Below, piece by piece: positions 19,411-27,665 of a stretch of 64,000 nucleotides of DNA (position 1 is its first letter; the number at the start of each line of letters is the position of its first letter). The notes beneath the pieces are model-generated. The model ran no database searches and had not been told where the DNA came from. It was given only the letters and a program-made list of their open reading frames with translations. The DNA comes from an uncultured Algibacter sp. (lineage in GTDB: Bacteria; Bacteroidota; Bacteroidia; Flavobacteriales; Flavobacteriaceae): assembly GCA_947499935.1 (NCBI GenBank), contig CANMQH010000001.1:310001-374000 (forward strand), read 5' to 3'. The translations under genes and the position numbers were made by a program.

Positions 19411-20454
19411 ATGAATGCTAAATTTGAAAATGCTTTTATACTTTCTGGTGGAGGAACACGATTAATGATTTACCTTGGAATGTATGCTGCACTGGAAAAA
19501 CTGCATCTAAAACCAAATGTTATTATTGGTACTTGTGGAGGGGCAATTGCCGCAACGGTTATTAATGCATTTCCAGATACTGCTTCCCAAAAAGAATATT
19601 TAAAATCTAAAGAATATTTTAAGTTTATAACCAAACAAAGACTTACAAAAGAGAAAAAGCTTTTTAAAATAGGTCTTTTATCCTTACAGAAAATAGTAGA
19701 TAAAAGAAATGCTCCTTTTATTGAAGATGTTTTTAATAGATTCTTAGCAGAAATGCCTCAAGATTTATCTACAGACCTTACCACTCTAGAAGGCATTAAA
19801 TTTTCTAATAAAATACCAACACTAATTTTAGGATCTCAAATTATTTTTAGTCCCAAAGAGGTAAAACAAAAACGGAATAATCGCAAATTATACCAAAAAG
19901 TAATTTTTACCGACCCAGAAACTGCTAAGAGCATCGATATTAAAGAAATAGTAGTTTCTTCTGCTAATTACAAGAATAGTGCTGTCGCAGAAATGCCAAA
20001 AATAATAACCAATAAGACAATGTTAAGCACTGCTCGAATTTCAATTTCGGATATGTTTTATGTTGCCCCTGTATACTCTGAAGGAAATTATTTTGCAGGT
20101 GGTGCTATAGATTTAATTCCAATTGAATTGGCTAAACATATTGCCAATGCTGTTATTATTGAAAATAAACAAATTTATAGCACTATAGAAGAAGCTTTAG
20201 TACGTGCTGTTTTAGGGTATAGTGGAAACCAGAGGTTAACAGAGATTGAAAAATTCACTCCTAATTATCAGATTGATACTAGAAATATAAAAAAAGAATT
20301 AGAAGGGCATTACATAAAGAAAAAAATACATTGGAAAAAACAGGAAATTTGTTTTGAATACCCTAAAAACTATCAGCAATTTAGAGAAGATATGGACAAG
20401 CAATGGGAGTATGGGTTTCAACAAACCATAAAGAGTATTCAGAAAAAAAAGTAA
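19411..20454 (+). CDS. Patatin-like protein lacking the canonical catalytic dyad
   Basis: Has the patatin fold markers: an oxyanion-type glycine loop (LSGGGTR) near the N-terminus and a nucleophile-elbow strand (NVIIGTCGGAIAAT). In active patatins the elbow is GxSxG; here the codon at 19534-19536 is TGT, giving Cys42. The second dyad motif, normally DGG or DGA, reads AGGAIDLIP with Ala229. Both catalytic positions are therefore changed, so the usual Ser-Asp acyl hydrolysis is unlikely. The ATG at 19411 is 4 bp after the previous stop; an upstream start at 19360 would overlap ynbB. It is absent from the E. coli ynbABCD operon. A lipid-binding, scaffold or cysteine-based acyltransfer role is possible but unproven. 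Confidence 0.85.
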   Translation: MNAKFENAFILSGGGTRLMIYLGMYAALEKLHLKPNVIIGTCGGAIAATVINAFPDTASQKEYLKSKEYFKFITKQRLTKEKKLFKIGLLSLQKIVDKRNAPFIEDVFNRFLAEMPQDLSTDLTTLEGIKFSNKIPTLILGSQIIFSPKEVKQKRNNRKLYQKVIFTDPETAKSIDIKEIVVSSANYKNSAVAEMPKIITNKTMLSTARISISDMFYVAPVYSEGNYFAGGAIDLIPIELAKHIANAVIIENKQIYSTIEEALVRAVLGYSGNQRLTEIEKFTPNYQIDTRNIKKELEGHYIKKKIHWKKQEICFEYPKNYQQFREDMDKQWEYGFQQTIKSIQKKK

Positions 20455-20501
20455 ACTAAAAAAACATTCAAAACACATATTCACATTATAAATTCTGTTA
20501 A

Positions 20502-21260
20502 ATGACAAACATTTTTATTGCTGGCGGAACTTCGGGAATTGGATATACTTTAGCCTTATATTACCTGTCTAAAGGATATCGCGTAGGGATCTGTGGAAGA
20601 GACACTAATAAAGTTCCAAAAAAGGACTCTATTAATTTGTATGTTTATGAAGCTGATGTTTGTGTAATGTCGTCTATAAATACCGCTGTACAGAGTTTTA
20701 TAAATGAAAAAGAAAATCTTGATATTTTTATTAATTGTGCAGGAAGTTATGCCGAAGATGTAGCTGGTAAAATTTCTTATGAAGAAGCTGCCCAAATGCT
20801 AAAAACAAATATTTTAGGAACCATTAATTGTTTTGAAGTTTCAAGGAGATTTATGATACATCAAAAAGTAGGTCGTATTGCTGTAATAGCATCTATTTCT
20901 GGTATTTTAGATTATGAAAAATCGAGTCTTTATACCAAAACAAAACGTTCTATAATTCAAATTGCAGATGCTTACCATAGAGCCTTAAAACCTTTTGGAA
21001 TTTCTATAACTACAATTGCTCCTGGTTATATTGATACTCTAAAATTAAGAACTTTAAATAACAATGATTTAAGTAAAAAACCATTTCTAATAGATATTGA
21101 TTCTGCAACCAATATAATTTATGAAGCTATTGAGACTAGAAAAAAACTAATTATTTTCCCTACTAAAATGAAATGGTTAATGTGCTTTTTATCCATTTTA
21201 CCTTCTTCATTCCTTAATCTAATTATGTATAGAAAAGCCAAATGGATGGAACAAAAATAA
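20502..21260 (+). CDS. SDR family NAD(P)-dependent oxidoreductase
   Basis: A 252-residue classical short-chain dehydrogenase. It has the Rossmann glycine motif GGTSGIG (8-14), an NxAG-type motif (INCAGSY, 78-83), catalytic Ser131 in IASISG, and Tyr144-x3-Lys148 in SSLYTKTK. After IAPGYIDT the C-terminus contains a hydrophobic stretch (MCFLSILPSSFLNLIMY), suggesting membrane association as in lipid-modifying SDRs such as 3-ketosphinganine reductase types. It starts 47 bp after the patatin-like gene and overlaps the next gene by 19 bp. It probably reduces or oxidises a lipid carbonyl or hydroxyl; the substrate is unknown. Confidence 0.9.
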   Translation: MTNIFIAGGTSGIGYTLALYYLSKGYRVGICGRDTNKVPKKDSINLYVYEADVCVMSSINTAVQSFINEKENLDIFINCAGSYAEDVAGKISYEEAAQMLKTNILGTINCFEVSRRFMIHQKVGRIAVIASISGILDYEKSSLYTKTKRSIIQIADAYHRALKPFGISITTIAPGYIDTLKLRTLNNNDLSKKPFLIDIDSATNIIYEAIETRKKLIIFPTKMKWLMCFLSILPSSFLNLIMYRKAKWMEQK

Positions 21261-22552
21261 GTTTGAAAAAGAAAATTACGTTTACTATTATAACTTCTAT
21301 CCTTTTTGGAATAATTTATAATTTTAATGCTTGGTATGCTTCTACGTTAGCTTACGTACCTTCTTTTGTTTTCAGTTTTGAAAAACGTATTCCTTTTATA
21401 CCCCTAACGGTTATTCCTTATTTAACAAGTGGACTATTTTTTGTTTCCGTTTTTTTTTGTTGTAAAAACAATACACAGTTGGTTACTCTATTTAAAAGAA
21501 TGGCATTAATTATAATTGTTGCTGGAGTATGTTATATTTTATTTCCTCTAAAATTTTCATTAACAAAACCAGACACCAATAATTTATTGTTTCAATTCTT
21601 ATTTCAGTTTATAAAAAATACTGACTCCCCATATAATGAAGCGCCTTCACTACATATTGCTTTCGCTTTTGTTTTTTGGACTGTCTTTAAAGAGCTAAGA
21701 AAAAAATGGAGAAACTTATTTGCTATTTGGTTTCTATTATTAGGACTTTCAACACTTACCACCTATCAGCATCATGTAATTGATATTTTAACAGGTGCTA
21801 TTTTGGCTCAAATTAGCTTTATTGTTTTTCCTAGCCAGCAAAATAATTTTCAATCAAGAAATTTTCATATTGCTAATTATTACTTTACTGGTGGGTGGAT
21901 AATTATTTTACTATCATTAGTTTTAAATGAGTTTTTTTATTCTGTCTACCTTATACTATTTTGGCCTTCTTTAGTCCTGTTTTTAATAGGTTATAATTAT
22001 CAAAAAAATAACGTTCGTTTTTTAAAAGATCGCTTTGGTAATATTCCGTTATATAAAAAAGCAATTTATTTTCCTTATTTAGTAACCTATTGGTTTCTAT
22101 GGAGATTTTTAAGGAAGAATTCAACAACAATAGAAATTATACCTAAAATTTATATATCTTCAAGACTTGATAAAGAAGAGATTAAAAGTTTCAATTTTAA
22201 TAAAAACACTTGGGTTTACGATTTTTCTGCGGAGTTGGAGGAAAACGCTATAGTTGTAAAGAATTCGCAGTATTTTTCTGCTCCTATATTAGATATAGGT
22301 GCTTTTAATGTTATTGAAATTAAAAAAATTGTTTCAGAAATTTCAGAGATTTATAAACAACTCCCTTCAGATGGAAAAATACTAATTCATTGTACCATGG
22401 GATTTACTAGAAGTACTTTTATTGGCATTCTTGCAACACAAAAAATTTTATGCCTACCTATAGGAGAAGCTATAACAAAAATAAAAAACACACATAAAAA
22501 TGCTGTAATACCTAATTATTTACAGGAATTTTTAAAAACATTTATTATATGA
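21242..22552 (+). CDS. ynbD: PAP2 phosphatase / dual-specificity phosphatase fusion (YnbD-like)
   Basis: A 436-residue membrane protein with two phosphatase modules. The N-terminal half has about six membrane helices and PAP2 motifs: PSLH (135-138, equivalent to PSGH) and TYQHHVIDILTG with His178 and Asp181. The first PAP2 motif (KFSLTKPD) lacks the usual arginine. The C-terminal half is cytosolic and carries the P-loop HCTMGFTRST with Cys384 and Arg390, as in dual-specificity and PTPMT1-like phosphatases. In a lipid pathway it would dephosphorylate a phosphatidylglycerophosphate-like product. The domain order and size match E. coli YnbD. It overlaps the SDR gene by 19 bp and the next gene by an ATGA overlap. 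Confidence 0.92.
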   Translation: MDGTKISLKKKITFTIITSILFGIIYNFNAWYASTLAYVPSFVFSFEKRIPFIPLTVIPYLTSGLFFVSVFFCCKNNTQLVTLFKRMALIIIVAGVCYILFPLKFSLTKPDTNNLLFQFLFQFIKNTDSPYNEAPSLHIAFAFVFWTVFKELRKKWRNLFAIWFLLLGLSTLTTYQHHVIDILTGAILAQISFIVFPSQQNNFQSRNFHIANYYFTGGWIIILLSLVLNEFFYSVYLILFWPSLVLFLIGYNYQKNNVRFLKDRFGNIPLYKKAIYFPYLVTYWFLWRFLRKNSTTIEIIPKIYISSRLDKEEIKSFNFNKNTWVYDFSAELEENAIVVKNSQYFSAPILDIGAFNVIEIKKIVSEISEIYKQLPSDGKILIHCTMGFTRSTFIGILATQKILCLPIGEAITKIKNTHKNAVIPNYLQEFLKTFII

Positions 22553-24246
22553 ATACAGGGCATTTTAATAGTTTTGATGAAAGTGAAATTTTTTACCGCA
22601 AATGGAATTTTAAATCAACACAAAAAACCATTATTATTATTCACCGCGGACACGAGCATTCCGAAAGATTAAATGATATTGCTAACTCTCCTCAGTTCAC
22701 TAATTACAATGTTTTTGGATTCGATTTACGTGGGCATGGTCATACAAAGACAGAAACATCTTCTGTTTTTATGGACTATGTTAGGGATTTGGATGCTTTT
22801 GCTAACTACTTACAATTAAATTACGAAATATCTATTACTAATGTTTTTGTAGTTGCAAATAGTATTGGCGGGGTAATTGCTGCTGCTTGGGCACACGATT
22901 TTGCTCCAAAAATTGCAGGTATGGCTTTGCTTGCTCCCGCCTTTAGAATTAATCTTATTGTACCTCTAGCTAACGAAATGATTACTTTAGGTACTAAATT
23001 AAATAAAGGATTAATTATTAAGAGTTATGTTAAATCAAAAATGCTTACTCATAATTTAGAACAACAAAAAGCCTATGATACAGATTCTTTAATTACTAAA
23101 TCCATTGATGCTAGATTATTAATAGACTTAGCAGACGCAGGAAAACGATTGGTTGAAGATGCCGAAGCTATTGATACACCAACGCTTATTTTATCTGCAG
23201 AAAAAGACAAAGTGGTTTTTAATAAAGACCAAAAAATGTTTTTTGATAAACTGGACACTAACCTAAAAGAGCTAGAAGTTTTAAAAGACTTTTTTCATGG
23301 AATTTTATTTGAAGAAGAAAAGGAAGTTGTTTATGATAAAATAGCATTGTTTGCCAAAAAATGTTTTGCTAAACCACAAAAAGAACCAAGTATTTTGCCT
23401 GATGAATTTTCGGTAAAAGAATACAATAGCTTACAAAATAACGAAGGCAATAATTTAAATTTCAAATTCCAAAAATGGTCTCTAAGTAAAATTGGAAAAA
23501 TTAGCAATGGTATGGCTATAGGCCTAAAACATGGTTTTGATTCTGGTACATCTTTAGATTATGTATACCATAATAAACCGCAAGGTAAATTTGGTTTTGG
23601 AAAAAGTATGGATAAAAATTATCTTGAAGCTATTGGATGGCGAGGTATTAGAATACGAAAACAACATTTATTACAGCTATTAGAAACAAATATTGAAAAT
23701 TTATTAAAGCAAGGTCGAAAAATTAAAATTTTAGATATTGCTGGAGGTACTGGAAATTACCTTTTTGATATTAAGGACAAATATCCCGATGCAGAAATTG
23801 TAATTAACGAGTTTGTAAAAGACAATATTGAAATTGGACAAAAAGTAATAGATGCGAAAAATTATGAAAATGTAAGATTTACAAACTTTGATTGTTTTGA
23901 TACTGAAACTTATTCCAAGATAAACTTTGAACCTAATATTGTAATTATCTCTGGGATATTGGAACTTTTTGGAGATAATGAATTGGCTAGCAATGCACTT
24001 AAAGGAGTTACCGCTATTGCAGAAAAGGATACTAATTTAATTTACACAGGCCAGCCTTGGCATCCACAATTAAAAATGATTGCTTATGTATTAAATAGTC
24101 ATCAGAAAAAAGATTGGGTTATGCGAAGACGTTCTCAAAAAGAACTAGATCGTTTAATGGCTTTTAATAAAATTGAAAAAGAAACTATGCTTATTGATGA
24201 TTTTGGAATTTTCACAGTGTCTTCTGCTAAAATTAAGACATCATGA
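22549..24246 (+). CDS. ynbC: Alpha/beta hydrolase / SAM methyltransferase fusion (YnbC-like)
   Basis: A 565-residue bifunctional protein. Residues 1-275 form an alpha/beta hydrolase: an HRGHEHSER oxyanion region, FDLRGHGHT, and the nucleophile elbow VVANSIGG with Ser105 (the first elbow glycine is Ala), Asp in SAEKDKVVF and His in FFHGILF. Residues about 300-560 form a class I methyltransferase with motif I ILDIAGGTGNYLFD (Asp396) and acidic motif INEF. No membrane segment is evident. It is the last gene of the operon and starts within the preceding stop codon (ATGA). E. coli YnbC has the same two-domain layout and length. The substrate is probably a lipid or lipid head group, by context only. 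Confidence 0.92.
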   Translation: MNTGHFNSFDESEIFYRKWNFKSTQKTIIIIHRGHEHSERLNDIANSPQFTNYNVFGFDLRGHGHTKTETSSVFMDYVRDLDAFANYLQLNYEISITNVFVVANSIGGVIAAAWAHDFAPKIAGMALLAPAFRINLIVPLANEMITLGTKLNKGLIIKSYVKSKMLTHNLEQQKAYDTDSLITKSIDARLLIDLADAGKRLVEDAEAIDTPTLILSAEKDKVVFNKDQKMFFDKLDTNLKELEVLKDFFHGILFEEEKEVVYDKIALFAKKCFAKPQKEPSILPDEFSVKEYNSLQNNEGNNLNFKFQKWSLSKIGKISNGMAIGLKHGFDSGTSLDYVYHNKPQGKFGFGKSMDKNYLEAIGWRGIRIRKQHLLQLLETNIENLLKQGRKIKILDIAGGTGNYLFDIKDKYPDAEIVINEFVKDNIEIGQKVIDAKNYENVRFTNFDCFDTETYSKINFEPNIVIISGILELFGDNELASNALKGVTAIAEKDTNLIYTGQPWHPQLKMIAYVLNSHQKKDWVMRRRSQKELDRLMAFNKIEKETMLIDDFGIFTVSSAKIKTS

Positions 24247-24295
24247 TAATGACATTATTTTATAATAGTTTAATCCATTTATTTAAAAGGAAAAT

Positions 24296-24312
24296 ACAAT
24301 GGTTACCATTGT
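24296..24312. repeat. 17-bp near-perfect inverted repeat
   Basis: ACAATGGT, one central T, then ACCATTGT: arms of 8 bp with a single unpaired centre. It abuts the tRNA-like fragment downstream of the ynb-like operon. It may be a recombination core, an operator, or chance. Confidence 0.5.
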
Positions 24313-24366
24313 CCTACTCATAACCCGAAGCGAAGGTCCGTGGTTCAAGTTTAGTTCTCGTCACTA
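24313..24366 (+). other. tRNA 3'-half-like fragment
   Basis: Contains a CAT-anticodon-loop-like sequence with its 3' stem (CTCATAACCCGAAG, from 24317) as in initiator or Met tRNAs, a T-loop-like GGTTCAAGT and a 3' tail TTCTCGTCACTA. The 5' half is absent: bases before the anticodon loop do not pair with CCCG. A 5-base CGAAG duplication sits in the variable region and the T-stem does not pair. This is a degenerate remnant or attachment-site copy, not a functional tRNA. Confidence 0.5.
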
Positions 24367-24370
24367 GAGA

Positions 24371-24407
24371 AGATAAGTCAGTATAAATGATGACTTGTCT
24401 TTTTTTA
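24371..24407 (+). terminator. Rho-independent terminator of the ynb-like operon
   Basis: A 10-bp stem (AGATAAGTCA at 24371-24380 with TGACTTGTCT at 24391-24400, one G-U pair) and a 10-nt loop, followed by TTTTTT. It lies 125 bp after the last stop codon. Confidence 0.8.
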
Positions 24408-24460
24408 CCTGTTTTTGAATTCTTGGGTCTTTTTAGATTACTACTAATTGAATAATAAAC

Positions 24461-24497
24461 AAAAAAAATCTCAGATTAAATATTAACCTGAGATTTT
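24461..24497 (-). terminator. Terminator of the small secreted protein gene
   Basis: A 9-bp stem (AAATCTCAG at 24466-24474 with CTGAGATTT at 24488-24496). On the minus strand it is followed by a U run formed by the A-tract 24461-24468; on the plus strand by TT, so it may work in both directions. Confidence 0.75.
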
Positions 24498-24548
24498 TAA
24501 TCTAACACCACTTATAAATGATGTTGCGCGTTTAAATCAGAAATAAGA

Positions 24549-24854
24549 TTAATTATCTTTTTTCCAATAACTATTCATTTTTCTGAATTTTTCTTTACCC
24601 AGTAGAGTTCTAACTTCGGTCATATATTGTTCTCTAATTTCCTTAATTTTACCCTTTTCGGTAGCCTTATCCATTTTTTGCTTTTTAATGGCATCGGTAT
24701 TGGCAACTCTTTCTTTTTTCATCTCAAGAACTTTTGTTGATTCCTGTTCTGTTAATTCAGCAAAAGCCATAGCGCCTTTTAAGGTTTTCTTTTCTTGTGC
24801 GCTAACAGAAATTGTAAGTAATAAAGCGAAAATTAATAATGCTATCTTTTTCAT
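24549..24854 (-). CDS. Small secreted protein, Spy/CpxP-like in composition
   Basis: A 101-residue protein from the ATG at 24854 (MKKIALLIFALL); an upstream in-frame ATG at 24887 only lengthens the leader. The signal peptide cleaves after SVSAQ. The mature part is short, helical and very rich in Lys and Glu, with AFAELTEQESTKVLEMKKERV resembling the LTxxQ-helix of Spy/CpxP-type periplasmic proteins, and a second helix KGKIKEIREQYMTEVRTLLG. Similar small proteins are common in Flavobacteriaceae and lack an assigned function. It is a single gene with its own terminator, unrelated in direction to both neighbouring operons. Confidence 0.75.
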   Translation of the reverse strand: MKKIALLIFALLLTISVSAQEKKTLKGAMAFAELTEQESTKVLEMKKERVANTDAIKKQKMDKATEKGKIKEIREQYMTEVRTLLGKEKFRKMNSYWKKDN

Positions 24855-25138
24855 TTTTTTGTAATTTAAATTAATAATTTTTTTCAAAAATAGGATTGTT
24901 TATGCTTTTCGTAGATATGGGATTGATTTTTTAGAGTAATAAATGGTTTTTATGAAAAGCCTATATTTAATAAACCTTACGACTTACTTTTGATACTCAG
25001 ATGCTTATTGAGAATAATTTTATTTAAGACAAAAAATTTAAATATAATATTTTGAATGAACATTTGTAGTTATAAAAAGAACATCTGATATAACAGATTT
25101 TAATTAGTTAAAATACTTTGCGGTAAATTAAATCATAA

Positions 25139-27658
25139 ATGAATAGAATACTTGTTTTAACTATTGTGCTCCTTCTAAGTTTTGGCATCCAACAATCTAA
25201 TGGACAAAACAGAGAGACAGATTTTAATTTTGATTGGAAATTTACTTTAGTAGAAGATAAAAAATTACCAACTACTATTCCACTAGATGATAACTCATGG
25301 AGAGATATTCGCTTACCACATGATTGGAGTGTAGAACAATCTTTTAGCGAAGAATTGGAAGGCGCAACTGGTTATTTACCTGGTGGCGTAGGTATTTATC
25401 AAAAGCATTTTAAAACACCCGCTTCTCCTACCGAAAAAAGTACGTTTATCAATTTTGATGGGGTTTACAATAACGCTACGTTTTGGATAAACGGGATTAA
25501 GTTAGGATTTAATCCTTATGGCTATTCACCTATCAATTATGATTTAACCGATTTGTTAAAAACCGATGGGTCTGACAATATTTTAACGGTGCATGTAGAC
25601 CGTACTAGATATGCAGATAGTAGATGGTATACAGGAAGTGGAATTTATAGAAATGTAAAATTAGTGGTTTTAGATAAGTTACATATCCCTATTTGGGGCA
25701 CTTTTGTTACCACACCTAAAATTGACAAAAATTCCGCTCAAGTTCAAATTAAAATTGATGTTGAAAATCAATATACTAAAACCGCATCTTTCAATCTGGA
25801 AACCAAAATTTTAGATATTTCAGGAAGTGTTGTGTCACAAAGTTCGGATGCGCTTTCATTGGATTCAAATGTAAAAGAAACATTCACTCAAAATTTAGAA
25901 GTGAGCAATCCTCTACTTTGGGATATAGCATCTCCAAATTTATACAAAGCAGTAACTACCGTTTTAAAGAATGGCGTAACAGTTGATGAATATACCACTA
26001 GATTTGGTATTCGTAGCCTAGAGTTTAGCAAAGATTTCGGATTTAAACTAAACGGAAAACTTACAAATATTAAAGGTGTTTGTCTTCATCATGCGGCAGG
26101 TCTAGTTGGTTCAGCAGTTCCAAAAGGGGTTTGGAAAAGACGCTTAGAAGCATTGAAAGCCTGTGGCGTTAATGCTATCCGTACAGCCCATAATCCATAT
26201 TCGAAAGAGTTTTTAGAATTATGCGATGAAATGGGCCTTCTAGTTCAAGATGAATTTTTTGATGAATGGGACTATGCTAAAGATAAAAGGACAAACTATC
26301 ACGACCGTAGTTTCGATTATATCACTCGTGGCTACGTGAAGCATTTTCAAAAATGGGCTAAAACCGATTTAACACGTATTATGCTACGTGATAGAAATCA
26401 TCCATCTGTATTTCAATGGAGTATAGGTAATGAAATTGAGTGGACGTATTTACATTATAGATATGATACTGGCTTTTGGAAAGACCCTAATGATCCTCAG
26501 AAATCAGGAAAATATTGGGGAAGTGGTCCTATTTTAACACCCGAAGAAATTAAAGCTAACTATGACGCGTCTAAAAAAGGTGAATATATTTTAGCAGAAA
26601 CAGCTCATAAATTAGCTAAATGGACAAGAGAGCTAGATCCAACAAGAGTGGTTACTACTAATATGGTAGTACCTCAAACAAGTATGGTTAGTGGATATGC
26701 AGATGCAGTAGATATTTCTGGGTTTAGTTACAGAAATAAAGATATTGCTTGGGCTAAAAAACATTGGCCAGAAAGGCACATAACTATCAACGAAAACCCA
26801 GGAACTTGGGATGACTGGAAAGAAGTTATTGACAACCCTGGTGTCTTTAGTATTTTTATGTGGACTGGTATTGATTACATGGGTGAGCGCCATGGAGATT
26901 GGCCTGAAAAAAGTGGTTGGGGAGATTTGTTGGATTTAGCGGGATTTAAATATCAAGGATGGAACTACTTTAAAAGTATCTGGGTAGATAAACCTCATAT
27001 TTCTATAGGAACACTACCTATTTCTAAATCAGGATTTAAGCAAACCAGTATTTCTGGGCAACAATTACCAGAAAATAGTAATGCTTTTGTATGGAGAGAT
27101 TCTAACATGCATTGGAATTACAAGGATGGAGAACCTGTTGTTGTTGAAGTTTGCTCAAACTATACAGCGGTAGAATTATTTCTTAATGGACGCTCTTTAG
27201 GAAGTAGAGAAATGAGCCCAGATAGATTATTTAGATGGACAATTCCTTATGAAGCTGGAACACTTACTGCTAAAGCAAGTTTAGATGGTAAAGAAATAGT
27301 GACAGAACTACACACCACATCAAAACCAGTAGCAATAAAATTTACAGCAGACAAAAAAGTATTGGAAGCAGATGGTTATGATGTAGCACATTTGGAAGTA
27401 CAACTTGTTGATGAAAACGGCCTAGAGGTTAAAACTGAAGATAAAGATGTTGAATTTACAATTGAAGGCGATGCACGTTGGCTCGGTGTAGATAACGGTG
27501 CAAGAAGTAATATTCAAGATTTTCAATCTAAAAAAATAACTACAGCTAAAGGTAGAAGTTTGGCTATTATTCAATCTACTAGAAAACAAGGAACAGTAAA
27601 AATCAATGCTAAAGTAAAAGGTTTTCAAACTCAAACAGTAACTATAACTATTCAATAA
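25139..27658 (+). CDS. Glycoside hydrolase family 2 (beta-galactosidase-like)
   Basis: An 839-residue secreted enzyme with an N-terminal signal peptide (cleavage near SNGQ). GH2 architecture is clear: a sugar-binding jelly-roll (WRDIRLPHDWSVEQ, TGYLPGGVGIYQKHF), an immunoglobulin-like domain, and the barrel with IRTAHNPYSKEFLELCDEMG, acid/base Glu432 in WSIGNEIEW and likely nucleophile Glu552 in ITINENPGTW. The C-terminus carries DUF4982-type and Ig-like domains (VVVEVCSNYTAVELFLNGRS). It likely removes beta-galactosyl or related units from galactan oligosaccharides in the periplasm. It starts a four-gene run with GH117, GH28-like and sulfatase genes, 7 bp before GH117. Confidence 0.93.
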   Translation: MNRILVLTIVLLLSFGIQQSNGQNRETDFNFDWKFTLVEDKKLPTTIPLDDNSWRDIRLPHDWSVEQSFSEELEGATGYLPGGVGIYQKHFKTPASPTEKSTFINFDGVYNNATFWINGIKLGFNPYGYSPINYDLTDLLKTDGSDNILTVHVDRTRYADSRWYTGSGIYRNVKLVVLDKLHIPIWGTFVTTPKIDKNSAQVQIKIDVENQYTKTASFNLETKILDISGSVVSQSSDALSLDSNVKETFTQNLEVSNPLLWDIASPNLYKAVTTVLKNGVTVDEYTTRFGIRSLEFSKDFGFKLNGKLTNIKGVCLHHAAGLVGSAVPKGVWKRRLEALKACGVNAIRTAHNPYSKEFLELCDEMGLLVQDEFFDEWDYAKDKRTNYHDRSFDYITRGYVKHFQKWAKTDLTRIMLRDRNHPSVFQWSIGNEIEWTYLHYRYDTGFWKDPNDPQKSGKYWGSGPILTPEEIKANYDASKKGEYILAETAHKLAKWTRELDPTRVVTTNMVVPQTSMVSGYADAVDISGFSYRNKDIAWAKKHWPERHITINENPGTWDDWKEVIDNPGVFSIFMWTGIDYMGERHGDWPEKSGWGDLLDLAGFKYQGWNYFKSIWVDKPHISIGTLPISKSGFKQTSISGQQLPENSNAFVWRDSNMHWNYKDGEPVVVEVCSNYTAVELFLNGRSLGSREMSPDRLFRWTIPYEAGTLTAKASLDGKEIVTELHTTSKPVAIKFTADKKVLEADGYDVAHLEVQLVDENGLEVKTEDKDVEFTIEGDARWLGVDNGARSNIQDFQSKKITTAKGRSLAIIQSTRKQGTVKINAKVKGFQTQTVTITIQ

Positions 27659-27665
27659 ACAAACT

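Noticed and set aside
18002-24246. Phosphatidylinositol or inositol-sphingolipid pathway
   Set aside because: There is no inositol-phosphate synthase or serine palmitoyltransferase here, so the head group cannot be named.
24313-24366. Functional tRNA gene
   Set aside because: The 5' half, D-arm and paired anticodon and T stems are missing, so only a fragment is called.
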